A DNA stretch of 64,000 bases, from contig CAZIUE010000004.1 of assembly GCA_964542535.1 (NCBI GenBank), forward strand, positions 1 through 64,000. The letters are read 5' to 3'. Below, piece after piece: positions 8,787-16,404 of the stretch. This stretch comes from Pseudopelobacter sp964542535 (lineage in GTDB: Bacteria > Desulfobacterota > Desulfuromonadia > Geobacterales > Pseudopelobacteraceae). The position numbers and the translations under genes are program-made. Each line of letters opens with the position of its first letter. Positions within the stretch are counted from its first letter, which is position 1. The notes beneath the pieces were generated by a model. The model ran no database searches and had not been told where the DNA came from. It saw only the letters and a list, made by a program, of their open reading frames with translations.

Positions 8787-9122
8787 ATGATTGGGTACTG
8801 TGGACTTGACTGTGTACAATGTGAGGCATTCATTGCCACCAAGAACGATGACAACGCGCTCCGTGCCAAAGTCGCCGAAGAATGGGCAAAGCTAAACAAT
8901 GCCCCAATCAAACCGGAACATATTAACTGCACAGGATGTCAATCGATGGGTGTTAAGACATACTACTGTGATCAACTGTGTGAAATCAGGAGATGTGCCA
9001 CTGAGAAACTAGTCAGTACATGTGCGGACTGCACTAATTATCCTTGTTCTTCGCTTGATGCGATTTTCCGGTCAACTCCGCAGGCAAGGGCAACGCTTGA
9101 TAAATTAAATTCATCTGAGTAA
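8787..9122 (+). CDS. DUF3795 cysteine-rich protein
   Basis: 111 residues beginning MIGYCGLDCVQCEAFIATK. It has many paired cysteines (YCGLDCVQC, INCTGCQS, YYCDQLCEIRRCA, TCADCTNYPC), which is the DUF3795 pattern. The cysteine pairs suggest metal or zinc binding; the function is unknown. A strong ribosome site precedes it. The IS200-type element begins at 9124, immediately after the TAA stop, so the coding frame was left intact, but any downstream partner was separated from it. Base composition is AT-richer than the flanking core genes. Confidence 0.85.
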   Translation: MIGYCGLDCVQCEAFIATKNDDNALRAKVAEEWAKLNNAPIKPEHINCTGCQSMGVKTYYCDQLCEIRRCATEKLVSTCADCTNYPCSSLDAIFRSTPQARATLDKLNSSE

Positions 9123-9224
9123 TCCCCCGGCTGTGCCGGGGGACCCCCATAGTTTGACAGTTCCTGAAATATGGAGAAGCCTCCCTAACGTGAACCGCTC
9201 AAAGTGCACGAAAAAGGAGGCTTC

Positions 9225-9662
9225 ATGGACGACGCTCAAAGTTTATGTCACTCGAAATGGGATTGCAAGTATCACATCGTATGGGTTCCCAAATGTCGCC
9301 GTAAGGTGTTGTATGGGCGGATTCGGAAACATCTTGCTGACTTGTTGCACTGTCTTGCGAGACAGAAAGAGTGCAAAATACTGGAGGGTCACCTTCAACC
9401 TGACCATATTCATATATTGATATCGATCCCACCGAAATACTCCGTTGCACAGGTGATTGGCTTTATCAAGGGCAAGAGTGCTATCCATATTGCCCGAATG
9501 TATCTTGGTCAGCAGAAGAACTTTACTGGCATGCACTTTTGGGCACGTGGTTACTTCGTATCAACCGTTGGTGCTGACGAGGAAACGATTGCCAAATACA
9601 TCAGGAGCCAGGAAGACGAAGACAAGCGTTTGGATCAATTGACGTTGTTGGCCGAAGGGTGA
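9225..9662 (+). CDS. tnpA: IS200/IS605-family Y1 transposase TnpA
   Basis: 145 residues, full length for the family. The metal-binding HUH motif is His61-Ile-His63 in QPDHIHILISIPP. Family blocks YHIVWVPKCRRK, IGFIKGKSA and FWARGYFVSTVG are present. The nucleophilic tyrosine is most likely Tyr125 in ETIAKYIRSQE, matching the helix that carries the active tyrosine in IS608 TnpA. The start at 9225 follows aaggagg with four bases between. A GTG in frame 21 bases upstream is possible but would overlap the ribosome site. All catalytic residues are present, so the gene looks functional. Confidence 0.93.
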   Translation: MDDAQSLCHSKWDCKYHIVWVPKCRRKVLYGRIRKHLADLLHCLARQKECKILEGHLQPDHIHILISIPPKYSVAQVIGFIKGKSAIHIARMYLGQQKNFTGMHFWARGYFVSTVGADEETIAKYIRSQEDEDKRLDQLTLLAEG

Positions 9663-9680
9663 CCACCACTGGTGGTGGTC
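9661..9680 (+). terminator. Hairpin at the transposase stop codon
   Basis: A 20-base near-palindrome (gaccaccact/ggtggtggtc) overlaps the TGA stop of tnpA and is followed by agttaatctttt. It probably ends tnpA transcription inside the element. Confidence 0.55.
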
Positions 9681-9767
9681 AGTTAATCTTTTGAAAACCC
9701 GCTTTGAGCGGTTCACGGTTTTGAAAGCCCCCGGCTGTGCCGGGGGATGCTTACTAAGGGGCAAGAA

Positions 9768-10424
9768 ATGAAATCTGTCAGAATACCGATTACGCTGTCA
9801 TCTCCGCACAGGGCCACCAATGGTAAGCTCTACGGTGCTGGACATGCGGCAATAGTTTTTTCCAATATGGACACCAACGATCAAAGCGAGTGGGAGCTGG
9901 CGGTTAATGCTTTACTTTCTGATGGATATCAGATCCTGACATATGATTATCCTGAGCATATCGATGACCAATCGAGAATCCTTGAAGATGCTGTTTCGTT
10001 TATTGTTGAAGCCGGTGCAAGACAAATAATCCTCGTTGGTGCGAGTAGAGGTGGTGTCGCATCTATAAAGGTGGCAGCTCGTAACACTAATAACGACTCC
10101 ATAGTTGGAGTTGTCGCTCTTTCGGCACCTATTGAATATGAAGAAACCATCTTTTATTACGATCACGAACTGAGCGGCATCAAAATTCCAAAGCTATTGA
10201 TAAACTCGGAAAATGATGGTGGGGCAAATGATACTCGTAAGATGTTCGAGTTATTTGAAGGTCAAAAAGAATTGTTAATTTATCCTGGAGACGCCCATGG
10301 AACTGAACTTTTTCATAAAGAGGGAGAATCAGTAATTACAAAAATACGCGGTTTTGCGAAGTCTGCTTTTGCAACACAAGGGACCTTGGCGGGCCAGACC
10401 TACGCATTTGACAAACCTTTTTAA
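9768..10424 (+). CDS. Alpha/beta-hydrolase fold protein
   Basis: 218 residues. The nucleophile elbow is GASRGG (in ILVGASRGGVASIKVAA), followed by ALSAPIEY, an acid-bearing segment INSENDGG and a catalytic-histidine segment GDAHGTELF, so a complete Ser-Asp/Glu-His triad is likely. No signal peptide is seen, so a cytoplasmic esterase/lipase-like enzyme is inferred with unknown substrate. The start at 9768 follows aaggggcaag; an in-frame ATG at 9747 lies at the IS hairpin and lacks a ribosome site. The IS sits directly upstream and may have replaced the native promoter. Composition is AT-richer than the core genes. Confidence 0.8.
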   Translation: MKSVRIPITLSSPHRATNGKLYGAGHAAIVFSNMDTNDQSEWELAVNALLSDGYQILTYDYPEHIDDQSRILEDAVSFIVEAGARQIILVGASRGGVASIKVAARNTNNDSIVGVVALSAPIEYEETIFYYDHELSGIKIPKLLINSENDGGANDTRKMFELFEGQKELLIYPGDAHGTELFHKEGESVITKIRGFAKSAFATQGTLAGQTYAFDKPF

Positions 10425-10440
10425 CCAACGGTTAAAAAGG
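10416..10440 (+). terminator. Perfect 11-pair hairpin overlapping the hydrolase stop
   Basis: cctttttaacc (10416-10426) and ggttaaaaagg (10430-10440) pair perfectly around a three-base loop and include the TAA stop. The arm is AT-rich with no T-run after it, so it is a terminator or mRNA-end structure of moderate strength. Confidence 0.5.
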
Positions 10441-10566
10441 CGAACTACCAACCAGCCCCTTGAACGCCGACCGAGGCTGAGAAACGCCCCGGTGCGGGTC
10501 AGGGCGCGAGCCGTTGGCAGAACAAAAGTTCGACCCCCTACGGTGCCTGGCACTGAAGTAGTGAAG

Positions 10567-10824
10567 ATGGAACAGAGCGCTTCCAATCCTTGCCGGGAGC
10601 ACACCTTTACCGTTACAGGATACTCGCCTCACGACGCCGATCCCCCTCTGGACATGCCTGCGCGGGAATGCTACGGTTCCTGCTCCAGATCAAGGAGGAA
10701 CCACGCCGTGCTCCCCACCGAACAACCCCTCTCCCGCTACCACTCCCGTTCCGCCGAAAAGCGCCGGCACATGGCGATGCTGATGCAGCTTAGTGACCGG
10801 GGCGTTGCCTTGGGGAACGCATGA
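10567..10824 (+). CDS. Possible small protein translationally coupled to the MOT1 transporter
   Basis: An 85-residue frame (MEQSASNPCREHTF...) whose TGA stop overlaps the ATG of the next gene as ATGA, the arrangement typical of coupled genes. Its C-terminal half (YHSRSAEKRRHMAMLMQLSDRG) reads like real protein. The N-terminal half holds clustered cysteines (ARECYGSCSRSRRN). No family is recognised and the ribosome site is poor, so it may be only an open frame. Nothing else is recognised in the 10441-10820 gap, apart from this frame and a GC-rich stretch at about 10470-10510. Confidence 0.3.
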   Translation: MEQSASNPCREHTFTVTGYSPHDADPPLDMPARECYGSCSRSRRNHAVLPTEQPLSRYHSRSAEKRRHMAMLMQLSDRGVALGNA

Positions 10825-11954
10825 GGGGCGGCCCGCTGGAACGACTGCGCCTGCTGGCCCACGAACTGTCCGGCACCCTGGGCGACCTGGGCACCTTCCT
10901 GCCGCTGGTGCTGGGGGTCCTGGCGGTTGCCGGCTACGACCCCGCCTCCATCTTCACCCTGTTCGGGCTCTACTACCTGGCAACCGCCCTGCTGTTCCGC
11001 ATGCCCATGCCGGTCCAGCCCATGAAGGTCGCCGCAGCCGCCGTGCTCACCGGCAGCGCGACTCCCGGGCAACTGTCGGGCGCCACCCTGTTCATGGGCG
11101 GCGTATTGCTGCTCCTCTCCCAGACCGGCGCCGCCGAGCGCCTAGCCGACCTGGTCCCCCACCCGGTCAGCAACGGCATAATGGCCGGGCTGGGCGTACT
11201 GCTGGGCATACTCGGGTTGCGGCTGGTTGCCGGGGAGCCGCTGATCGGCCTGGTCACGCTGGTGGCCATGGTCCCCCTGGGCTTCAACCGGCTGCTCCCC
11301 CAGGCCCTGATCGGCCTCCTGGTCGGCGTGGGACTGAAGTGGGCAACCTCGGGAATACCGGCGCTGCCGGCCTGCGATGCCCTGCTGCATCTGCCCCACC
11401 TGACCCTGCCCGCCTGGGGCGACATCTGGCGGGGAACGCTCGGCATCGGGCTGCCCCAGCTCTCCCTGACCCTGGTCAACGCCGTGATCGTCACCGCAGC
11501 ACTGGCGAAGCGGCTCTTCCCCGACAACCGGCGCGCGACGCCGCGGCGACTGACCCTCTCCATGGGGATAGCCAACTGTTTCAGCGCCCTCCTGGGCGGC
11601 TTCCCCATGTGCCATGGAGCCGGCGGCCTGGCAGGGCACTACCATTTCGGCGCCCGCACCCCCCTTCCGGCGCTGCTGCTGGGCAGCGGATTACTCACCC
11701 TGGGGCTCTTCTTCGGCGACTACGGTGGAAAACTGCTGACGCTTATTCCCCTGGCATCCCTGGGCGCGCTGCTCTTCTGGAGTTCCGTGGAGATGGTCCG
11801 CGGTTGCGGAAAACCAGGAGACCGGGGGGAACGTGCCACGGTTGCGCTCACCGCGGCGCTCACCATCTGGGGCAATGCCGCCATGGCACTGGTGGGGGGA
11901 GTCGTCTTCGACCGGCTGCGCCGCCATTTCGGCGACAGACAAAAGCAGCCATAG
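10821..11954 (+). CDS. MOT1-type molybdate/sulfate transporter
   Basis: 377 residues with about ten membrane helices. The signature NELSGTLGDLGTFLPL-like start (here HELSGTLGDLGTFLPLVLG) and MPMPVQPMKVAAAAVLTG match the MOT1 / putative sulfate-molybdate transporter family related to SulP carriers. A second half repeat contains GNxxS-like NCFSALLGGFPMCHGAGGLAGHYHFGART, another family block. It is a proton-coupled oxyanion importer in plant MOT1; molybdate is inferred here. There is no STAS domain. The gene ends before a strong convergent hairpin at 12036-12062. Confidence 0.85.
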   Translation: MRGGPLERLRLLAHELSGTLGDLGTFLPLVLGVLAVAGYDPASIFTLFGLYYLATALLFRMPMPVQPMKVAAAAVLTGSATPGQLSGATLFMGGVLLLLSQTGAAERLADLVPHPVSNGIMAGLGVLLGILGLRLVAGEPLIGLVTLVAMVPLGFNRLLPQALIGLLVGVGLKWATSGIPALPACDALLHLPHLTLPAWGDIWRGTLGIGLPQLSLTLVNAVIVTAALAKRLFPDNRRATPRRLTLSMGIANCFSALLGGFPMCHGAGGLAGHYHFGARTPLPALLLGSGLLTLGLFFGDYGGKLLTLIPLASLGALLFWSSVEMVRGCGKPGDRGERATVALTAALTIWGNAAMALVGGVVFDRLRRHFGDRQKQP

Positions 11955-12035
11955 ATTCGGTTCAGGGGGACGGGATTAAGGATACGCTCTGGAGGGCATA
12001 AGAGAAGACGTTCAATGCAATGCTGAGACAAAGAT

Positions 12036-12062
12036 GGGGGGCAGGTCAAGGACCTGCCCCCC
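12036..12062. terminator. 12-pair hairpin between convergent genes
   Basis: ggggggcaggtc (12036-12047) and gacctgcccccc (12051-12062) form a perfect stem with a three-base loop, placed between the ends of the transporter (plus) and the decarboxylase (minus). T-runs are weak on both sides, so it may be a bidirectional terminator or an mRNA-stabilising end. Confidence 0.65.
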
Positions 12063-12074
12063 GCGTTCAACATA

Positions 12075-13394
12075 TCAGAGCTGCACATCCAGCTCGTTCT
12101 GGATCAGCTGCTCCCTCACCTGCCGCTTGCGGATCAAAACCAGCTCCGCGTCCTTCATCTTCATCACCGCCGGCGCCTTGCGGTGGGAATTGTAGTTCTC
12201 CGGTGACATACTTTCTGAATAGGCTCCGGTACCGCCGATGACCACGAAATCACCGATCTCCGCCTCGGCCACCCGCACCGGAACGATGGTTCCCTCGTTG
12301 TCCAGGCGGACCGAGTCCCCGCTCTCGCAGCAGCGCCCCACGATGCCGTAGGGGGTGGTGGTGCCGGCGGAGTAGCAGTCGTACTCGCTGGAACGCAGGG
12401 TCCCGTCCTGGCCCACGATGGCGATGGGATGCTCCGAACCGTACAGGAGCGGCCGGGAGAGCAGCTCCATGCCGCCGTCAACCACCAGGAAGTTCATTTC
12501 GTTGGTCAGTTTCTTGTCCATGACCCGGGTGATGATGTAACCGGAGTTGGCCACCACGAAGGTGCCCGGCTCGATCTCCATCTTGAGCTCCCGGCCGGTC
12601 TGTTCCTTAAACTCCCTCAGCCTGGACGCGGCGTAGGTTCCCAACTCCCGGATATCCGCCTGTTTCTCCTCCGGCATGCGGGCCACCTTCAGACCGCCGC
12701 CGAAGCTCACCGTATGGGCGTCCGGAAAGTAGGTCCGCACGAATCCCAGCTCGCGGTCGATGTTCTCCCGCCACTTCTCCGGATCGCCGCCTGAACCGAT
12801 ATGCACGTGCACCTGGGTGAAGCGGAGCCCCTTTTCCCGCGCCAGCTCAATCACCGTGGGGACGTCGTTCAGGTGCACGCCGAAGCAGGAGTACTCGCTC
12901 CCCGTGTCCCGGGTCTGGCTCTCCCCTCCGCCGGAGGCACCGGGATGCACCCGGATGGAGAGATCGACACCGTTCCCCGCGGCAAAGTCGGCGATCAGCC
13001 TGAACTGGGTCAGAGAGCAGACGTTGTACTTCAGGCCGGAGCGAATCATCTCCTCCAGTTCCTCGCGCTCCTGCCCCAGGGGGACCTCCTGGGTGGTCAG
13101 CATCATGCGGTCATAGGGGATGCCGGCGCTATGGGCCCGGGCAGCCTCGTCCACGGACGAGCAGTCCAGGTCAAGCCCCTTGCCGGTCACCACGCGCAGC
13201 ACGGTCCGGTCGGAGTTGGCCTTCATGGCATAGCGCACGTGCAGGCCGAAGGCATGGGGCATGTTCAGCAGCTGGTCGCAGCTCTGTTCGATGAATGCCC
13301 GGTCGTGCAGATACACCGGCGTACCCCATTTTTGGGCAATCAGCGGAACAAGCGCTGCGTCGAGTCTGGTTGGTCCAAAGTGATTCTGTGTCAT
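12075..13394 (-). CDS. Fold-III PLP decarboxylase, diaminopimelate-decarboxylase-like
   Basis: 439 residues of the alanine-racemase/DapDC fold. The PLP lysine is Lys58 in RYAMKANSD. HIGSGG binds the phosphate, EPGTFVV is the glutamate loop, and GRCCESGDSV plus a C-terminal GAYSESMSPENYN segment correspond to the two-subunit active-site elements of LysA. Against a plain LysA call, the usual SKFG substrate segment is replaced by GSEYSCFGVHL, and no dapA, dapB or dapF is adjacent. Substrate could be meso-diaminopimelate (giving lysine) or another amino or carboxy-amine compound. It lies 87 bases after a hydroxyacid dehydrogenase on the same strand. Confidence 0.85.
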   Translation of the reverse strand: MTQNHFGPTRLDAALVPLIAQKWGTPVYLHDRAFIEQSCDQLLNMPHAFGLHVRYAMKANSDRTVLRVVTGKGLDLDCSSVDEAARAHSAGIPYDRMMLTTQEVPLGQEREELEEMIRSGLKYNVCSLTQFRLIADFAAGNGVDLSIRVHPGASGGGESQTRDTGSEYSCFGVHLNDVPTVIELAREKGLRFTQVHVHIGSGGDPEKWRENIDRELGFVRTYFPDAHTVSFGGGLKVARMPEEKQADIRELGTYAASRLREFKEQTGRELKMEIEPGTFVVANSGYIITRVMDKKLTNEMNFLVVDGGMELLSRPLLYGSEHPIAIVGQDGTLRSSEYDCYSAGTTTPYGIVGRCCESGDSVRLDNEGTIVPVRVAEAEIGDFVVIGGTGAYSESMSPENYNSHRKAPAVMKMKDAELVLIRKRQVREQLIQNELDVQL

Positions 13395-13481
13395 TGGCGA
13401 TCACTACCTCTCTCGTGTGATATGGAAAAACGGTTTCGAACCTGGATGCGGCAGGTGGAGCCGTACTGCGTTCGCCCCGGA

Positions 13482-14417
13482 TCACTCCCCCCAGGTTTCC
13501 CTGACCAGCCCGATCCACTCCTCGATGTACAGATCCAGATACTGGCAACAGATGGCGCTGGAGTGGGGAGTGATCAGCGCGTTGGGCAGCCGCCAGAGCG
13601 GCGATGAAGGGGGGAGCGGCTCCTCGCGGAACACGTCCAGCCCGGCGCCGGCCAGGGGGCCGTTCACCAGGGCGGCAACCAGGTGATCCTCGCGGTAGCA
13701 GTTCCCCCGGCCCAGGTTGTACAGGCAGGCCCCCGGCTTCATCAGCTGGAAATGACGCTGGGTGAACAGCTCCTCGGTCTGGGGACCGCCGGGGAGCATC
13801 AGCACCACGTGGTCGGCCCGGGGCAGTTCCTCCTCCAGGCTGTCAAAGGCCACCACCCGGGCCCAGGGGTCGTTCTCGAACCCCTCCCTGCTCCGCTTGA
13901 CCCCGACGACCCCGGCGCCGAAAGCGTTGAGCAGCTCCGCCATCTGGCGGCCGATGGCACCGTACCCCAGGATCAGCACCTGCTGGCTGAAGAGCGCGCT
14001 GCTGCCGTCCAGGGCATCACGGTTCCAGAGTCCCCTCGCCTGGTTGTCCCTGCAGGGTCCCAGACGCCGGTTGAAATGGAGGATCATGGCCAGCAGGCTC
14101 TCCCGCATGATGCGCCCGTGAAAGCGGCCGTAAAAGTTCCTGACCCTGCCGGAAGGATCGGGGGGAACCCAGTCCTTGCCCGCCGCCGGGGTGAAGACCG
14201 CCTCCAGCCGGGGTTCGCGCCCGTAACGGTCGGCCTTGAACTGCCAGGTCATCAGCCAGTCAGCTTCGCTCAGCAGGTGGCGCAGGGCATCCCGGCCGCC
14301 GGCCTCCATCAGGCGGATGCCGGGAAAGGCCTGACGTATCCGTTCCAGGTGGCGCTGCTGGAGTGAAAAGGAGGGGACGTCGCTCTTCAGGTGTACCAGA
14401 AGATTCTTTTCGATCAT
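13482..14417 (-). CDS. D-isomer 2-hydroxyacid dehydrogenase
   Basis: 311 residues from the ATG at 14417, which follows gggagcag. The NAD-binding motif is VLILGYGAIGRQMAELL, with LPGGPQTEELF, GACLYNLGRGNCYREDHLVAAL, GAGLDVFREEPLP and the catalytic histidine in LITPHSSA. These are the usual dehydrogenase landmarks. Family members reduce 2-keto acids to D-2-hydroxy acids with NAD(P)H; the substrate is unknown. The catalytic domain at the N-terminus is shorter and divergent. It is probably in one transcript with the decarboxylase downstream. Confidence 0.85.
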   Translation of the reverse strand: MIEKNLLVHLKSDVPSFSLQQRHLERIRQAFPGIRLMEAGGRDALRHLLSEADWLMTWQFKADRYGREPRLEAVFTPAAGKDWVPPDPSGRVRNFYGRFHGRIMRESLLAMILHFNRRLGPCRDNQARGLWNRDALDGSSALFSQQVLILGYGAIGRQMAELLNAFGAGVVGVKRSREGFENDPWARVVAFDSLEEELPRADHVVLMLPGGPQTEELFTQRHFQLMKPGACLYNLGRGNCYREDHLVAALVNGPLAGAGLDVFREEPLPPSSPLWRLPNALITPHSSAICCQYLDLYIEEWIGLVRETWGE

Positions 14418-14643
14418 GACTGCTCCCACGGCGTGGATTCGGGTAGATATACCATCCCGGGAATCGGCGCATCAACCCTAATCTGACGGCTGGAACCGAA
14501 AACCGGGCCCCGGCGCGCCAATCGGAGCGGTTGCCGCGATTTTCCGGTTCTAGCGCAGCCTCGATTACGTTAGCATGGCTCATTTCAACCTGAAAACGGC
14601 AGCTCTCTCCTGCCTGAATCAGGTTCACAGGAGGATGGTACCC

Positions 14644-15192
14644 ATGATTGAACTGCTCAGGAGTCGCCGCAGCATCCGCCGCTACACCGATGAACCGCTG
14701 GACCGGTCACAGACGGACCTGCTGGTGGAAGCGCTGCTGCGTGCCCCATCGTCGCGAAACATAAATCCCTGGGAATTCGTCCTGGTCGACGACCGCGACC
14801 TGCTGGCGCGCCTCTCCCGGGCAAAGGAGCACGGTTCGGACTTCCTGGAACAGGCCCGGCTGGGCATCGTGGTCTGTGCCGATGCCGGGAAATGCGACGT
14901 CTGGGTCGAAGACTGCGCCATCGCCTCGATCATCGCACAGCTGACCGCCCACTCCCTGGGGCTGGGAAGCTGCTGGATCCAGATCCGCAAGCGGGAGCAC
15001 GACGCCGTGACCACGGCCGAGGAGTACATCCGCGGGCTTCTGGGGCTGCCGGAGCAGATCAGGGTCCTCTCCATGATCAGCATCGGCCACCCGGACGAAC
15101 AGCGCTCTCCCCTGGGAGCGGAAGAACTGGAGTTCGGCAAGGTCAGACACAACCGGTACGACCTCCCCTGGTATCCGGCGGGCCGTCCCTGA
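14644..15192 (+). CDS. Nitroreductase-family flavoprotein
   Basis: 182 residues of the FMN-binding nitroreductase fold: MIELLRSRRSIRRYTDEPLD at the N-terminus and APSSRNINPWEFVLVDD for FMN contact, then DCAIASIIAQLTAHSLGLGSCWIQI and the C-terminal SIGHPDEQ. Such enzymes reduce nitro groups, quinones or enones with NAD(P)H. The start at 14644 follows aggagg; the frame is open upstream to 14575 without need. The downstream PatB/MalY gene begins 14 bases later, so the two are co-transcribed. Confidence 0.9.
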   Translation: MIELLRSRRSIRRYTDEPLDRSQTDLLVEALLRAPSSRNINPWEFVLVDDRDLLARLSRAKEHGSDFLEQARLGIVVCADAGKCDVWVEDCAIASIIAQLTAHSLGLGSCWIQIRKREHDAVTTAEEYIRGLLGLPEQIRVLSMISIGHPDEQRSPLGAEELEFGKVRHNRYDLPWYPAGRP

Positions 15193-15205
15193 GGAGGAGG
15201 CTGCA

Positions 15206-16357
15206 ATGGGCGACTGCCGATTCGACTTCGATACCCCCATCGACCGTGGCGGAACTTCCAGCGAAAAGTGGGACCGGTACCGGGGACGGGACATCATCCC
15301 GCTCTGGGTGGCGGACATGGACTTCCGCTCCCCGCCGGCGGTCATCCGGGCGCTCCACGAGCGGGTTGACCACGGAATTTTCGGCTACACCCGCCCCTGG
15401 CAGGGGGTTACGGATGCGGTCATGGAGCACCTGGAACGCGACTTTGGCTGGAAGATCGAGGCGGAGTGGATCGTCTGGCTCCCGGGGCTGGTCTGCGGAC
15501 TGAACCAGCTCTGCCGGGCCGTGGGTGAAGAGGGTAACGAGGTGGTTACCCTCACTCCGGTCTACCCCCCGTTCCTGTCGGCGCCCACCCTCTCCCGCCG
15601 CAACCTGGTCAGGGTTCCGCTGGTTCTCCGCGGCACGCGCTGGGAGGCGGACCCGGCGTCGCTGGAGCGGGCCATCACGTCCCGCTGCAAACTGCTGCTG
15701 CTCTGCTCCCCCCACAACCCGGTGGGACGTTGCTGGACAAAAAAGGAGCTCTCCTTCTTCGCCGGGATCGCCGAGCGCCACGACCTAGTCATCGGATCGG
15801 ACGAGATCCATGCCGGCCTGGTCCTGGACCGGGAGCGACGCCACCTCCCCCTGGCCACGCTCTCCCCGGACATATCCAGACGCACCATCACCCTGATGGC
15901 ACCCAGCAAGACCTTCAACATCCCCGGTTTGGGCTGTGCTTTTGCCATCATCCCCGACCGGGACCTGCGCACCAGCTTCAGAAGGGCCGGGGAAGGGATC
16001 GTGCCCCACGTGAACGCCCTGGGGTACACCGCCACCGAAGCGGCCTACCGCCAGGGCGAAGTCTGGCGTCGTCAACTGATCCGCTACCTGCGGGACAACC
16101 GCGACCTGGTGATCGACAGGGTAACACGCATGCCCGGGCTGTCCGTCACGCCGGTGGAGGCGACGTATCTGGCCTGGATCGACGCCCGCATGGCCGCCAT
16201 CGACCATCCCGCCCGTTTCTTCGAACAGGCCGGGGTGGGACTCTCCGACGGCGCCCCCTTCGGCGCGCCCGGTTTCCTGCGCCTCAACTTCGGCTGTCCC
16301 CGTTCCCTGCTGCGGGAGGCACTCGGGCGCATGGAACGGGCCCTGCCTCCTGCCTGA
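15206..16357 (+). CDS. patB: Cystathionine beta-lyase / PatB-MalY-type aminotransferase
   Basis: 383 residues of the class I/II PLP fold. Family-defining blocks are PLWVADMDFRSPPAVIRAL at the N-terminus, PVYPPF, LLLCSPHNPVGRCW, SDEIHAGLVL and the PLP-lysine segment APSKTFNIPGLG. PatB/MalY enzymes cleave C-S bonds of cystathionine or cysteine conjugates to pyruvate, ammonia and thiol. It is the second gene of a nitroreductase-patB pair (ribosome site gaggagg). Physiological substrate is not determinable. Confidence 0.9.
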   Translation: MGDCRFDFDTPIDRGGTSSEKWDRYRGRDIIPLWVADMDFRSPPAVIRALHERVDHGIFGYTRPWQGVTDAVMEHLERDFGWKIEAEWIVWLPGLVCGLNQLCRAVGEEGNEVVTLTPVYPPFLSAPTLSRRNLVRVPLVLRGTRWEADPASLERAITSRCKLLLLCSPHNPVGRCWTKKELSFFAGIAERHDLVIGSDEIHAGLVLDRERRHLPLATLSPDISRRTITLMAPSKTFNIPGLGCAFAIIPDRDLRTSFRRAGEGIVPHVNALGYTATEAAYRQGEVWRRQLIRYLRDNRDLVIDRVTRMPGLSVTPVEATYLAWIDARMAAIDHPARFFEQAGVGLSDGAPFGAPGFLRLNFGCPRSLLREALGRMERALPPA

Positions 16358-16404
16358 GGAACGGGACGTTCCCGCGTCATGCCGTACCCGGGCACAGGCG
16401 CGTT

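Larger units (their letters stand above)
9189..9717. repeat. Subterminal perfect 16-base inverted repeat inside the IS
   Basis: cgtgaaccgctcaaag at 9189-9204 is exactly reversed at 9702-9717 (ctttgagcggttcacg). The left arm lies just upstream of the transposase ribosome site and the right arm after the transposase stop, so a transcript entering from outside could fold the whole gene into a closed loop. In IS200, structure around the start is known to limit transposase expression; a similar role here is inference. Confidence 0.7.
9124..9746 (+). mobile_element. Complete IS200/IS605-family insertion sequence
   Basis: The element is bounded by two identical 19-base hairpins, cccccggctgtgccggggg, at 9124-9142 and 9728-9746, and contains only a Y1 transposase gene. 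There are no long terminal inverted repeats and no target duplication, as expected for the single-stranded Y1 mechanism. A second end of the same type lies at 1-43 in the opposite orientation. The exact cleavage points cannot be fixed from one copy; the hairpins mark the ends to within a few bases. Confidence 0.85.

Noticed and set aside
9133..9420. A 95-codon frame overlapping the transposase start
   Set aside because: It is out of frame with the HUH transposase and covers the IS end; no domain.
10441..10566. A molybdenum-cofactor riboswitch before the MOT1 transporter
   Set aside because: The region is GC-rich and structured, but the conserved Moco RNA elements could not be recognised.
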